A stretch of DNA of 64,000 nucleotides from Thermofilaceae archaeon. GTDB lineage: Archaea > Thermoproteota > Thermoprotei > Thermofilales > Thermofilaceae. How positions within the stretch are numbered: the first letter of the stretch is position 1; each line of letters starts with the position of its first letter. Below, piece by piece: positions 52,907-61,404 of the stretch. The notes under the pieces were generated by a model, which saw nothing but the letters and a program-made list of their open reading frames with translations, did not search any database and was not told where the DNA came from. The stretch spans positions 104,863 through 168,862 of the forward strand of contig JANXEW010000003.1 in NCBI GenBank assembly GCA_025057995.1. Direction: 5' to 3'. Position numbers and translations under genes: made by a program.

Positions 52907-53185
52907 GTGGACAAGAGGTTGATCAGAGAGGCGCTTAAAGTGATGGGTGAAGAACCTTTTACTCCAGCAAGCTTAGCTAGGAGGTTGAAGATCTCCCCGG
53001 GAGAAGCTGAATCTATCGTAGGGGCTCTTCTCGCCCACGGTTTCCTAAAGCTGGTTAAAAGCGACTTGTGTATGGAATGCCCATTAAAGGCGTCTTGTGG
53101 AGCCAACCAGCTTACAGGAGCGCTCGTTTACGAGCTTACAGAAAAGGGGCGTAAACTCGTTAGCGGCGCTCTAGATCCACTTTGA
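52907..53185 (+). CDS. Winged-helix protein with a Cys cluster
   Basis: 92 residues. IREALKVMGEEPFTPASLARRL, then KISPGEAESIVGALLAHGFLKLV, is a winged helix. CMECPLKASC is a C-x2-C-x5-C cluster that could hold an Fe-S cluster or zinc, as in FeoC- or IscR-like regulators. The start is a GTG after AACTTATTGG. Its 3' end overlaps the convergent 83-residue gene by 26 bp. A redox- or metal-responsive regulator is a reasonable guess, not proven. Confidence 0.6.
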   Translation: MDKRLIREALKVMGEEPFTPASLARRLKISPGEAESIVGALLAHGFLKLVKSDLCMECPLKASCGANQLTGALVYELTEKGRKLVSGALDPL

Positions 53186-53411
53186 TTACTTCGCCTACAA
53201 CTGATATTGAGTATCCTTCACTTCTGAGAAGGTTTAAGGCCTCCACGATCTCATCGTAACTGTATCCCTCCGCCTCCAGTTCTCGTACGAGAACCCTCCC
53301 TACTCCGCCAAGAAGATCCCGAGAGGCCAAGTATAGTATGTAGGCGGCCAACTTCTCCACTCTCCTTCTTCTACCTTTTTCAATCATTGCTCCCAAGGGA
53401 ATATCGGACAT
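53160..53411 (-). CDS. Small helical protein coupled to a phosphoribosyltransferase
   Basis: 83 residues, not recognised. It is basic and helical, with LAAYILYLASRDLLGGVGRVLVREL and YSYDEIVEALNLLRSEGYSISV, which looks like a helix-turn-helix or small regulatory domain. Its start lies 28 nt inside the end of the phosphoribosyltransferase gene, so the two are on one mRNA. It may be a regulator or a subunit. Confidence 0.5.
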   Translation of the reverse strand: MSDIPLGAMIEKGRRRRVEKLAAYILYLASRDLLGGVGRVLVRELEAEGYSYDEIVEALNLLRSEGYSISVVGEVIKVDLERR

Positions 53412-53851
53412 GCTTTCATAAACACTGCGTAGTAGTCGGGGACTTCAACCATCTCCCGCGACCTTAAGACTAGAGCTGCCGTTTTCACCTCTTTAACCCC
53501 CTTCGACCTAAGGAGCTCTTTAGCCGTTTTAAGAGTGATGCCAGTCCTAGCTACGTCGTCGACGACTAAAACCTTCTCTCCTTCGAGCCGAGGTATGTCA
53601 TCTCGGATTAGCAAGGGTTTATCGCTAAGCTCCCGCGGAGGCTTATCCTCGCTGTATTTCCTAAGCTCTACTGTGTAAAGGTACTCTATACCAAGCCTAG
53701 AGGTAATAGCTATCGCAGGGTAGATTCCTCCCCGAAGGACGGCTACGACAGCGTCGAAACCATCACGTCTAGCCTCTTCAGCTAGAGTAAAAGCCATGCC
53801 TAGCACGTCGGACCAGGACAGCTTGATCGAAGCTTCCATCACGTATCGCAC
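53384..53851 (-). CDS. Purine phosphoribosyltransferase-like protein
   Basis: 155 residues. VLVVDDVARTGITLKTA is the PRPP-binding loop, VVAVLRGGIYPAIAITSRLG the N-terminal loop, and YAVFMKACPIFPWEQ the C-terminal end seen in archaeal xanthine/hypoxanthine phosphoribosyltransferases (COG2236). It joins a free base to PRPP, salvaging purines in the cytosol. An in-frame ATG at residue 5 is an alternative start. It is divergent from the deoxyribosyltransferase-like gene, which suggests shared nucleotide salvage. Confidence 0.8.
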   Translation of the reverse strand: MRYVMEASIKLSWSDVLGMAFTLAEEARRDGFDAVVAVLRGGIYPAIAITSRLGIEYLYTVELRKYSEDKPPRELSDKPLLIRDDIPRLEGEKVLVVDDVARTGITLKTAKELLRSKGVKEVKTAALVLRSREMVEVPDYYAVFMKACPIFPWEQ

Positions 53852-53903
53852 ACCCGTGGTGCCTAGGAATTAACTTTAACGCCCTCCTAACCCCCACTCC
53901 AGT

Positions 53904-54320
53904 GTGAAGGTGTATCTAGCCGCCCCGATGCTCGGCGTTAGGAAAGCCTTAGGAACTGTAAAAGCTCTAGCAAAAGCGCTTACGGAGGAAGGCTACATGC
54001 TGCTCACACCTCACGTCATCGACGAGGTTCTGGATGTTGAAAGGGGGATGAGCCCCGAGGAAGTTTACGAAAGAGATGTAAGATTGCTTGAGGAGGCGGA
54101 TGTCTTGGTAGCTGAGGTGAGCTACCCTAGCTTAGGCGTGGGTTTCGAAATAGCTTATGCTTTACTCAAGGGTAAACGCGTTCTAGCGTTGTGTCATAAG
54201 AGAAGGTTGGGTAAAACCTCTGCGCTTATTAGAGGGATTAGGGATAACCGCTTTAAGCTTCTGACCTACGATGACTCGAACGACGCTGTTCAGAAGCTGT
54301 TGTCTGAGCTGGAAAGCTAG
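53904..54320 (+). CDS. Nucleoside 2-deoxyribosyltransferase-like hydrolase
   Basis: 138 residues. KVYLAAPMLGVRKALG, EGYMLLTPHVIDE, DVRLLEEADVLVAEVSYPSLGVGFEIAYAL and FKLLTYDD are the elements of the deoxyribosyltransferase / deoxynucleotide N-hydrolase fold. The Glu in GFEIAYAL is the usual catalytic nucleophile. It breaks or swaps the bond between base and deoxyribose, which fits the purine salvage gene it diverges from. The start is a GTG at 53904. The choice between transferase and hydrolase cannot be made here. Confidence 0.8.
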   Translation: MKVYLAAPMLGVRKALGTVKALAKALTEEGYMLLTPHVIDEVLDVERGMSPEEVYERDVRLLEEADVLVAEVSYPSLGVGFEIAYALLKGKRVLALCHKRRLGKTSALIRGIRDNRFKLLTYDDSNDAVQKLLSELES

Positions 54321-54340
54321 AATTTATTACCATACTACAG

Positions 54341-55096
54341 GTGGCGTCTGTGGTCAAGTGTAGCTACTGTGGAGAGGATGTTGAAGGGTTGCCGTATAAG
54401 TGTAAGTATTGTGGCGGTGTGTTTTGTGTGTGGCATCACCTGCCGGAAGAGCATGAATGCAGAGAAGTTCGTAAAGCAATAAACTTGAGAACACTAGAGA
54501 GGAACGATACCCTCCTAAAGGCTACGGGGAGAGTGGCGTTGTACGAGTTAAAACAATCCGTTTTCAAAACGCGTGAGCTCAGGGATCTTGCGATAGGTGT
54601 AACCGCAGTCGTTCTCGCATGGGCTTATCCGTTCAACATTTTCAGCTTGATCTCAGCTCTTCTCGTGACGCTGGTTGCCTACCTTCCCCATGAGCTAGCC
54701 CATAAGTTCGTAGCTGAACACTACGGTTGCTCGGCTCGTTATGTGTTGAGCCCTTGGGGCCTCGTTCTAACCTTGCTTTCGGTTTTACCAGTCTTCCCGA
54801 TACGGTTCATAATGCCTGGGTACGTGCTCGTTGAAAGCTGGGGTTTAAGCGCGAAATCACTGGGGGTTATTTCGGCAGCGGGCCCCTTGGTTAACATAGC
54901 TTCGGCTGCAGTGTTACTTGTCTTAGCTCCCTCCTGGCCTATTACGAGAACGCTCGTATACGCTAACGCTCTAATAGCCGTGTTCAACTTGATCCCTCTA
55001 GGTGACCTTGACGGTAGAAAAATTGCTGGTTGGAGTTTACCAGCTTGGCTCGTGATGTTTGCGTTCTCTATACTGTTGTTTGTTATTGTTGGCTAG
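54341..55096 (+). CDS. AN1-type zinc finger fused to a site-2-like protease
   Basis: 251 residues. CSYCGEDVEGLPYKCKYCGG with FCVWHHLPEEHEC (residues 7-40) is an AN1 zinc finger. After a linker and spans at about 82-118, LPHELAHKF holds the HExxH-type zinc site (His117, Glu118, His121). FNLIPLGDLDG carries the third ligand Asp224, as in S2P/M50 intramembrane proteases. Family knowledge suggests cleavage of a membrane protein, with the finger binding a partner such as a ubiquitin-like protein. GTG 54350 is an alternative start. Confidence 0.8.
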   Translation: MASVVKCSYCGEDVEGLPYKCKYCGGVFCVWHHLPEEHECREVRKAINLRTLERNDTLLKATGRVALYELKQSVFKTRELRDLAIGVTAVVLAWAYPFNIFSLISALLVTLVAYLPHELAHKFVAEHYGCSARYVLSPWGLVLTLLSVLPVFPIRFIMPGYVLVESWGLSAKSLGVISAAGPLVNIASAAVLLVLAPSWPITRTLVYANALIAVFNLIPLGDLDGRKIAGWSLPAWLVMFAFSILLFVIVG

Positions 55097-55845
55097 AAGT
55101 GGGTTTTGATCCAAGAGAGTACCTCCTGCTCTATCTGCCTTCTGACTTGGTAGTCGTTGAACACGTGACCTCCGTTAACTTCTAGAAGCTTCTTCTCCAC
55201 CTTCAAGTTTTCATAGAACTTCTTTGACTGGCTTATAGGGACTACTTCATCATCGGTGCTGTGGACGATCAGCGTCGGCGCCTTAATTTGTTCAGCAAGG
55301 TTCATCACGGAGAACTGCATGGTTTCCGCCGCGTTTTCAACCTTCATTCTTAAACCACCTAAGTATACGTAGCCCCCCTCAATTTTGGGAGTAGCCCTCC
55401 CAGCCAACTCAGGCCAATCGAGGGCTGGAGCTAGTAGAACGAGAGCAGCTACGTCATCTCGACCAGCGGTGAGGTTTACGGCAACCCCGCCGCCCATGCT
55501 TAAGCCGATAACCGCGAACTTCGACGCATCTACTTCGCTCAGAGTTTTTAAGAAGTTTGCAGCGTTGCGCGCGTCTTCTAGAGCGTAAGATATCTTGTAC
55601 TCTTCAAACGGGAGTGGAGAGTCTCCATGGCAGCGGAAGTCGAAACGTAAAGCAGCATAACCTGAGGCGCAGAGAAACCTTGCCATGTCCGTGTAAAGTC
55701 TGCCCGCTTCACTCTTGTTACCGGTGAAACCGTGAAGGAAAAGCACAGGCTTAGGTCTAACTACTCCCAATGGTACGTGGAGCACACCGGCAAGGTGTAA
55801 ACCAGCGCTTGGAATCCTTACGAACTCTTCCCTAGCTTGTTTCAC
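55093..55845 (-). CDS. Alpha/beta-hydrolase (esterase/acyltransferase type)
   Basis: 250 residues. PVLFLHGFTGNKSEAGRLYTDM gives the oxyanion loop, IGLSMGGGVAVNL the nucleophile Ser elbow, LIVHSTDDEVVP the Asp and NGGHVFNDYQ the His of the triad. The family includes esterases and feruloyl/acetyl esterases that deacetylate plant polysaccharides; that role would suit this neighbourhood but cannot be shown. There is no signal peptide, so it is probably cytosolic. Its end overlaps the AN1-S2P gene by 4 nt. Confidence 0.8.
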   Translation of the reverse strand: MKQAREEFVRIPSAGLHLAGVLHVPLGVVRPKPVLFLHGFTGNKSEAGRLYTDMARFLCASGYAALRFDFRCHGDSPLPFEEYKISYALEDARNAANFLKTLSEVDASKFAVIGLSMGGGVAVNLTAGRDDVAALVLLAPALDWPELAGRATPKIEGGYVYLGGLRMKVENAAETMQFSVMNLAEQIKAPTLIVHSTDDEVVPISQSKKFYENLKVEKKLLEVNGGHVFNDYQVRRQIEQEVLSWIKTHF

Positions 55846-55911
55846 ACACCCCCGTCCAGCCTTAGTAAAAATGGGTTGCTACGAAAATGATTTTAGATAG
55901 AAAGCTGTAGC

Positions 55912-56751
55912 GTGCTAGTGGGAAAATTCAGGATTGGATTAACCGTATGGTCTCTTGGAGCTACACGTGATTGGAAGGACCTTGAGAGGCAGTTGAGCAC
56001 GGCTAAAGACTTAGGGGTTGAAGGGGTGCAGCTTTGGGCGGTGGATTACTCTCCCCGCGTGCCTTGTCTACTGGATCCTGATCGCTGCGGAAGAGATTGT
56101 AAGAGTAAGTTGGAAGAATTGCTTGCATCTACCGGCCTTGAAGTCACAGGGTTGTGCGCTCAGTTAAGCAGTCCCCGAAGGTTCGGCGGTTTCGATGATC
56201 CGGAGGGGCTTGAGAAGAGGATCGAGAAGACGTGCAAGGTGCTTGATATGGCAGCTGAGCTTGGAGCTCCAATCGTTACCACACACCCCGGACGTATACC
56301 CGAAAATCTCGACGACCCCGTTTACGGGTTGATGAAGGGGTCGCTCGAAAAGGTTTGCAGGCATGCAGAGAAGGTTGGCTCATACTTTTGTATAGAGACC
56401 GGCATGGAGCCAACACGAGTGCTCCGCAGCTTCCTAGAGGATTTGAATAGCCCTTCAGCTAAAGTAAACTATGATCCAGCGAACTTGTTAGGCTACGGCG
56501 TGGAAGAGGTGGTTAAAGGGGTTAAGGTACTTGGACCCTGGATTGTTCATACCCACGCAAAGGACTACAACCCTGAGACCCGTCGAGCAACCGTTGGTGA
56601 AGGATTAGTACCTTGGCGTGACTATCTGTTCGCTCTGAAAGAGGAGGGCTTTAGCGGTTGGCTAGTTTTAGAGGATGAGACCGGCAGCAATGTCTTAGAG
56701 TCGCTCCGTAAAGGTCGAGATTACCTTTCTAAACTGCTTGCAGAAATCTAG
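55912..56751 (+). CDS. Sugar phosphate isomerase/epimerase
   Basis: 279 residues, TIM barrel. FRIGLTVWSLGATRDW, DLGVEGVQLWAVDY, SYFCIETGMEP (Glu ligand), AKVNYDPANLLGY (Asp), IVHTHAKDYNPETRRATVGEG (His) and LVLEDETGS (Glu) match the metal-binding xylose-isomerase-like group. It acts on keto- or aldoses. It lies 35 bp before the rhamnosidase gene on the same strand, so it may isomerise rhamnose or another released sugar. The GTG at 55912 follows TGATTTTAGAT. Confidence 0.78.
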   Translation: MLVGKFRIGLTVWSLGATRDWKDLERQLSTAKDLGVEGVQLWAVDYSPRVPCLLDPDRCGRDCKSKLEELLASTGLEVTGLCAQLSSPRRFGGFDDPEGLEKRIEKTCKVLDMAAELGAPIVTTHPGRIPENLDDPVYGLMKGSLEKVCRHAEKVGSYFCIETGMEPTRVLRSFLEDLNSPSAKVNYDPANLLGYGVEEVVKGVKVLGPWIVHTHAKDYNPETRRATVGEGLVPWRDYLFALKEEGFSGWLVLEDETGSNVLESLRKGRDYLSKLLAEI

Positions 56752-56786
56752 CAACCGATTTTTACCACTTAAAAGTCTACAAGTTG

Positions 56787-59399
56787 ATGACCGAGATTCC
56801 TCCCCCGAGCGACTTAAGGTGCGAGTATTTTACTGACCCGGTGGGCGTCGACCCAGATGCCCCTTTACGCTTCACTTGGATACTTTACCACTTTAAGAGA
56901 GGGGCTAAGCAGAAGGCTTTTCAAGTAATCGTATCCGACTCTATAACGCTTGTTGAAAAGGGGTTAGGGAACGTCTGGGACAGCGGCGTAGTTGAATCGG
57001 CTGAAAACTTTACAACATACTCTGGCATTAGACTCGAAAGCGGAAGGGAATACTATTGGCGAGTCAGATGGTGGGATCAAGACGGTAACGTTAGCTCGTG
57101 GAGTAGCATAGCGAAGTTCACCACGGCTTTACGACCAGGGGATTGGAAAGCGAAATGGGTTACGGGTGGACGTCTACTGAGGAAGGAGTTTGAGGTGCCG
57201 GCTCCGGTTAAAAAGGCCCTCGTCCACGTCACAGGGCTCGGCTACTATGAGTTGCGGATTAACGGAAGGAAGGTTGGGGACAGGGTTCTCGATCCACTGT
57301 GGACAGAGTATAACAAGAGGGTGTTGTACGCTACTTATGACGTAACTGAGTATATTAGACAAGGTCGCAACGCCGCTGGGTTGATACTAGGAAGAGGCAG
57401 GTACGTTAAAGCGTACGGTTACGATGAAGTATTGAAAGCTATTCTACAGATGAAGATCGAACTCGTAAACGGGCAGGTCATTGAACTCGTTACTGATGAG
57501 AGTTGGAAGGCTTCTGAAGGCCCCGTGCTGGAGGACGACATTTACAACGGAGAGGTGTACGATGCGAGGAGAGAACAGGACGGCTGGGATCAGCCGGCTT
57601 TCGACGACTCAAGCTGGGCTAACGTCGACGTAGTAGATCATAAAGCTACACTTGTCCCCAGCGGTGCAATACCGCCGATAAAGAAAGTTTGTAGAATTCC
57701 AGCTAAAAGGATCCTTAACCCGAGTCCAGGCGTTTACGTGTTCGATTTCGGTCAAAACATAGCTGGATGGGTGAGGATACGTGCCATCGGACCTCGTGGG
57801 ACGAGGATCCAGTTACGCTACTCTGAGCTTATAGATGAAAAGGGTAACATTGACGTAAGAAACCTTCGCGGTGCAAAAGCCACGGATGTTTACGTGATGA
57901 AAGGTGGAGGTGTGGAGTTTTACGAACCCCGTTTCACCTATCACGGTTTCCGCTTTGTTGAGGTAACAGGTTTCCCGGGTGTTCCAACTCTGGACAGTAT
58001 AGAAGCAGTAGTTGTTCACAGCGATGTGGAGCCGACTGGGTCTTTCGCGTCGTCTAACGAGTTGCTTAACGAAATCCACAAGCTCGTAGTCTGGTCTATT
58101 AAGTCGAATCTGATGGGTGTTCCAACCGATTGCCCTCAACGCGATGAGCGAATGGGATGGGGTGGCGACGCACAACTTACGGCGGAAGTCGCCATGCTCA
58201 ACTTCTGGATGCCTGGTTTCTATGAAAAATGGTTAGATGATTGGGCTGACGCTCAATTAGGTGACGGCAGCGTTCCAGATGTTGTTCCCCCTTACTGGAA
58301 GCTTTACCCGGCTGACCCGGCTTGGGGTGAAGCTTACGTGTTAATCCCCCGGCTCCTGTACGAGTACTATTTAGATCGATCAGCTCTTAGCAAGCACTAT
58401 GAAAGGATCAAGAAGTGGGTAGAGTACATTCTAGGTAGGACAGATGGGTATATCCTATCTTTCAGCAAGTACGGAGACTGGTGTCCGCCGCGTAGGATAA
58501 AGGCTTTAGAGACTCCTGGAGAGCTGATCTCAACGTGGGTCTTGTATAACGATCTAGTAACCTTGAGCGAAGCCGCTGTTGTTTTAGACAAGGTTGAGGA
58601 AGCAAGTAGGTTCAAAGAGTTGGCGTACAAGGTGAGAGAGGCGTTCAACAAGGAGTTTCTACGCGATAACAAATACTATGTCTCTTCCTCTTCCCAAACC
58701 TGTAACGTTCTCCCTCTAGCGTCCGATATAGTGCCTCAAGAAGCTGTCAAGGAGGTTTTTAGCACATTGGTTAGAGACGTAGAAATTGAGAAGGATGGAC
58801 ACTTGGACACTGGGATTATAGGCACAAGGTACCTTCTAACAGTGTTATCTGAGTACGGTAGACCGGACCTCGCCTACATTGTAGCAACGCAGGCTAGTTA
58901 CCCCAGTTGGGGATATATGGTACGCGAGGGAGCCACAACTTTATGGGAGAGGTGGGAGCTTCTCCGCGGAAGCGCTATGAATTCTCACAACCACCACATG
59001 TTCGGGTCGATCGACACATACTTCTACAAGTGCCTAGCTGGTATTAAGCGGCTTAAGCCTGGTTTTAAAGAGTTCGCCGTGAAACCCGACCCTATTGAAC
59101 TGGAGAGGGTGGCGGCTTCCATTAGACCGTTGACCGGTGTTATATCTGCGGAGATAATAAGGAAGAGTGGTAAAGTCATAGTCAAGGCTTCCGTTCCAGT
59201 TGGTTCCTTAGCTTTAATTCACGTGCCCGTACACGGTTGGAGGAACCCCGTCGTGACTGAGTCGGGGATGATAGTCTGGAGTGATGGCAAGGTAGTGGAG
59301 TTTCCAGAGGGAGTGGAGGAAGTATTTCAAGACGAGGGATATTTGGTTTTCAAAGTAGGCTCGGGGAACTACCTGTTTGAAGCTTTTGAGGCAAGATGA
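56787..59399 (+). CDS. GH78 alpha-L-rhamnosidase
   Basis: About 870 residues. The N-terminal Ig-like and sandwich domains (about 1-400) include LGYYELRINGRKVGDRVLDP and YNGEVYDARREQDGWD. The (alpha/alpha)6 catalytic part begins at 415, with VPTDCPQRDERMGWGGDAQ (about 446-464), the GH78 signature whose Glu acts as general acid. SYPSWGYMVREGATTLWERWE is the second active-site segment. No signal peptide is visible, so it acts on imported oligosaccharides, most likely from rhamnogalacturonan. It follows the isomerase on the same strand. A TTG at 56784 is one codon further up. Confidence 0.9.
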   Translation: MTEIPPPSDLRCEYFTDPVGVDPDAPLRFTWILYHFKRGAKQKAFQVIVSDSITLVEKGLGNVWDSGVVESAENFTTYSGIRLESGREYYWRVRWWDQDGNVSSWSSIAKFTTALRPGDWKAKWVTGGRLLRKEFEVPAPVKKALVHVTGLGYYELRINGRKVGDRVLDPLWTEYNKRVLYATYDVTEYIRQGRNAAGLILGRGRYVKAYGYDEVLKAILQMKIELVNGQVIELVTDESWKASEGPVLEDDIYNGEVYDARREQDGWDQPAFDDSSWANVDVVDHKATLVPSGAIPPIKKVCRIPAKRILNPSPGVYVFDFGQNIAGWVRIRAIGPRGTRIQLRYSELIDEKGNIDVRNLRGAKATDVYVMKGGGVEFYEPRFTYHGFRFVEVTGFPGVPTLDSIEAVVVHSDVEPTGSFASSNELLNEIHKLVVWSIKSNLMGVPTDCPQRDERMGWGGDAQLTAEVAMLNFWMPGFYEKWLDDWADAQLGDGSVPDVVPPYWKLYPADPAWGEAYVLIPRLLYEYYLDRSALSKHYERIKKWVEYILGRTDGYILSFSKYGDWCPPRRIKALETPGELISTWVLYNDLVTLSEAAVVLDKVEEASRFKELAYKVREAFNKEFLRDNKYYVSSSSQTCNVLPLASDIVPQEAVKEVFSTLVRDVEIEKDGHLDTGIIGTRYLLTVLSEYGRPDLAYIVATQASYPSWGYMVREGATTLWERWELLRGSAMNSHNHHMFGSIDTYFYKCLAGIKRLKPGFKEFAVKPDPIELERVAASIRPLTGVISAEIIRKSGKVIVKASVPVGSLALIHVPVHGWRNPVVTESGMIVWSDGKVVEFPEGVEEVFQDEGYLVFKVGSGNYLFEAFEAR

Positions 59400-59453
59400 G
59401 CAGCTCAGCTGCAACAGATCAACTTATTAAGAAGGAAAGCGAAGAAAAGGGTA

Positions 59454-60089
59454 ATGCCTAGGGGGTCGAAATCGCCTAAGACTGTGAAACAGAGAGAAGA
59501 AGGTTCCAGTTTAGCAGTTGGCCTTGTTTTAGGTGTTATATTGGGCGCGGCTCTAGCTTACTTTCTGTTAGAGTTCTCTGAGTCAAGGTACGTTTTAGAA
59601 AATGTTGAACGAGGAAGTGTAGAAGTAAATCTCTTGTTTAACCAGGAGTACCCTGATTTTGTTTCAAGGCTAATGGAGCGGTCCAATAAGAGTATTTACG
59701 TGATAATGTACGTCATGAAGTATGATCCGAAAGAGGACCCAAGTAGAGATCCAGTAAACTACTTGATTTCTCAACTTGTTAAAGCGAAGAATAGGGGTGT
59801 TGACGTACGCGTTATAGTTGACGACGTGACGAAGCAGAGCTACCCGGATACTATCACGTATCTGAAATCAGAGGGGGTTCCGGTCAGGCTTGATCCTAGA
59901 GCTGGCGTTACAACACATACGAAGATGGTCATTTTAGATGGGGAATGGGTGGTCTTGGGAAGCCACAACTGGACGGAATCCGCTCTCTCATCAAATAATG
60001 AGGGATCTGTTGTTTTACGCTCTAAGGATCTAGCGGAGAAAGCTACAGAATACTTCATCGAATTGTGGGATGAGGGTAGGTCGCCTTAA
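59454..60089 (+). CDS. Membrane-anchored phospholipase D-family nuclease
   Basis: 211 residues. A hydrophobic anchor (about 19-41) precedes a PLD domain with THTKMVILDGEWVVLGSHNWTESALSSNNE, the single HxK(x4)D motif (here H-T-K-M-V-I-L-D). Single-motif members work as dimers, as in Nuc and related endonucleases. Its topology suggests an outer-surface nuclease or phosphodiesterase. The ATG lies about 25 nt after AACTTATTAAG. Its end overlaps the convergent zinc-ribbon gene by 4 nt. Confidence 0.8.
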   Translation: MPRGSKSPKTVKQREEGSSLAVGLVLGVILGAALAYFLLEFSESRYVLENVERGSVEVNLLFNQEYPDFVSRLMERSNKSIYVIMYVMKYDPKEDPSRDPVNYLISQLVKAKNRGVDVRVIVDDVTKQSYPDTITYLKSEGVPVRLDPRAGVTTHTKMVILDGEWVVLGSHNWTESALSSNNEGSVVLRSKDLAEKATEYFIELWDEGRSP

Positions 60090-60253
60090 CTCTTTTGCGT
60101 AAACTCATGCCCACATTCGGGGCATTTAATATAGTCGCAACTGAAGCTGGCCATGTAGCAGCCGCTACAAGCGAATGCCCGCGAGTAGGATACGCTGAAC
60201 TCGTGTCCACACTGTGGACATCTCACAAGATCTCTACGCCCTCGAATCCTCAC
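60086..60253 (-). CDS. 55-residue double zinc-ribbon protein
   Basis: A GTG at 60253 opens a 55-codon frame. CPQCGHEF near residue 12 and CPECGHEF near 43 flank CSGCYMASFSC, giving eight Cys in all and two probable zinc sites. A TATA-like ACTTAAACAG lies upstream near 60281. It converges on the PLD gene. Small zinc ribbons of this type in archaea usually bind nucleic acid or act as ribosome- or transcription-associated factors; the role here is unknown. Confidence 0.7.
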   Translation of the reverse strand: MRIRGRRDLVRCPQCGHEFSVSYSRAFACSGCYMASFSCDYIKCPECGHEFTQKS

Positions 60254-60293
60254 AATTTCTTGCGTCTAGAGTCGCTGTTTAAGTTTTACGCCG

Positions 60294-61403
60294 CTACCCT
60301 TCTTTTGCCGGGTAAGCATCCTTCGCGAACCGCAGTAGCTTGGCGATTGTTTTATCGATTTCAGTCGAGTTTAAGCTTAAGTCTGTGACAACTCTTTCCT
60401 TTACAAGAAGCTTTCCTTTAACAGCTACGAAGACTGGTGTGCTTTCTCCCTCTATTACCTTCTCGAGTGGTTCATCGAAGGCGACCACATCCCCCCTCCA
60501 GTCTAAACCGTAGATCCTGTAACCTCCGGCAGTAGCCCTGTCTAGGAGGTAGAGAGCGTGTTCCATTCCATGCAGTTTTACTGCTGCTCTATACGTAGAC
60601 AAAACGCTGCCGAGCAACAGTGGCCAATCGCTGCCTAAGGCATCTACCTCCTTAACGTTGCTTAGAGTTCTACCAAAGAGTTTGAGGTTTGATAGTGGAC
60701 AGTGTACAACCCTTATACCGTAATTCTTGTAGCCGCTTCCCGATATGCAATGAACGGCAACTATTCGACTGTCGTCCCCCTCTTTCAGATCCAGAAATGA
60801 GACGAGTTTCGAGAGTTCGTCGATACCTTCGCTCAAGTGCAAGCCGAAGGGGATGTTTAGCTCTCTCGTTGCCCTGTAAGCAGCCTTCAAAGATGCTGGC
60901 GTTACATGCCCGAGAGAATGCGCAAAAAGCCCTACAGGCACGGCTCCGTCCAATGATGAGAGGGAGATGGCGAGGTTTAAAGCGTTCCAAGAGTTAAGCC
61001 ATCCAGCCCTCGAGTCCAGTATAGTAGGCAGGATGACTAGCCTCGGTTTCGCCGGAAGTCTTCTATATGCTAAAACATTAGCTTCACCTCTACCGACTAA
61101 AGCCATCATGGTTACCCCCTCAAGTAACCCCTTGACCATAACCGCTGCCGCAAGCTTAGATGAAAATTCTAGATCAGCTCTCAACGCCACCTCATCTACT
61201 TTCAAGGTCCTTTTAGCAATCCACTCGTACGCGTCGTTCCACAAGCCTTCGCCCACGTCGACTACTTGCGGGTGAGCGTGTGCATCGGAGAAGCCTGGGA
61301 CGATGGCTGTCTCAACGTATAACGACCCTTCCCCCTCCAACTGAAGCTTAGCATTGTGTCGTACGCCGTAAGGTGTAATAAGCGTGCCTACTTCTACTTC
61401 CAT
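60294..61403 (-). CDS. Amidohydrolase family protein
   Basis: 369 residues. VPGFSDAHAHPQVVD provides the HxH metal ligands; LHLSEGIDE and VAVHCISGSG give further His, and LGSDWPLLL the conserved Asp. The N-terminal and C-terminal beta parts complete the composite domain. The group deaminates or hydrolyses cyclic amides such as nucleobases and S-adenosylhomocysteine analogues. It starts 1 nt after the IMP dehydrogenase stop, so a purine-related substrate is plausible. Confidence 0.75.
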   Translation of the reverse strand: MEVEVGTLITPYGVRHNAKLQLEGEGSLYVETAIVPGFSDAHAHPQVVDVGEGLWNDAYEWIAKRTLKVDEVALRADLEFSSKLAAAVMVKGLLEGVTMMALVGRGEANVLAYRRLPAKPRLVILPTILDSRAGWLNSWNALNLAISLSSLDGAVPVGLFAHSLGHVTPASLKAAYRATRELNIPFGLHLSEGIDELSKLVSFLDLKEGDDSRIVAVHCISGSGYKNYGIRVVHCPLSNLKLFGRTLSNVKEVDALGSDWPLLLGSVLSTYRAAVKLHGMEHALYLLDRATAGGYRIYGLDWRGDVVAFDEPLEKVIEGESTPVFVAVKGKLLVKERVVTDLSLNSTEIDKTIAKLLRFAKDAYPAKEG

Positions 61404-61404
61404 G

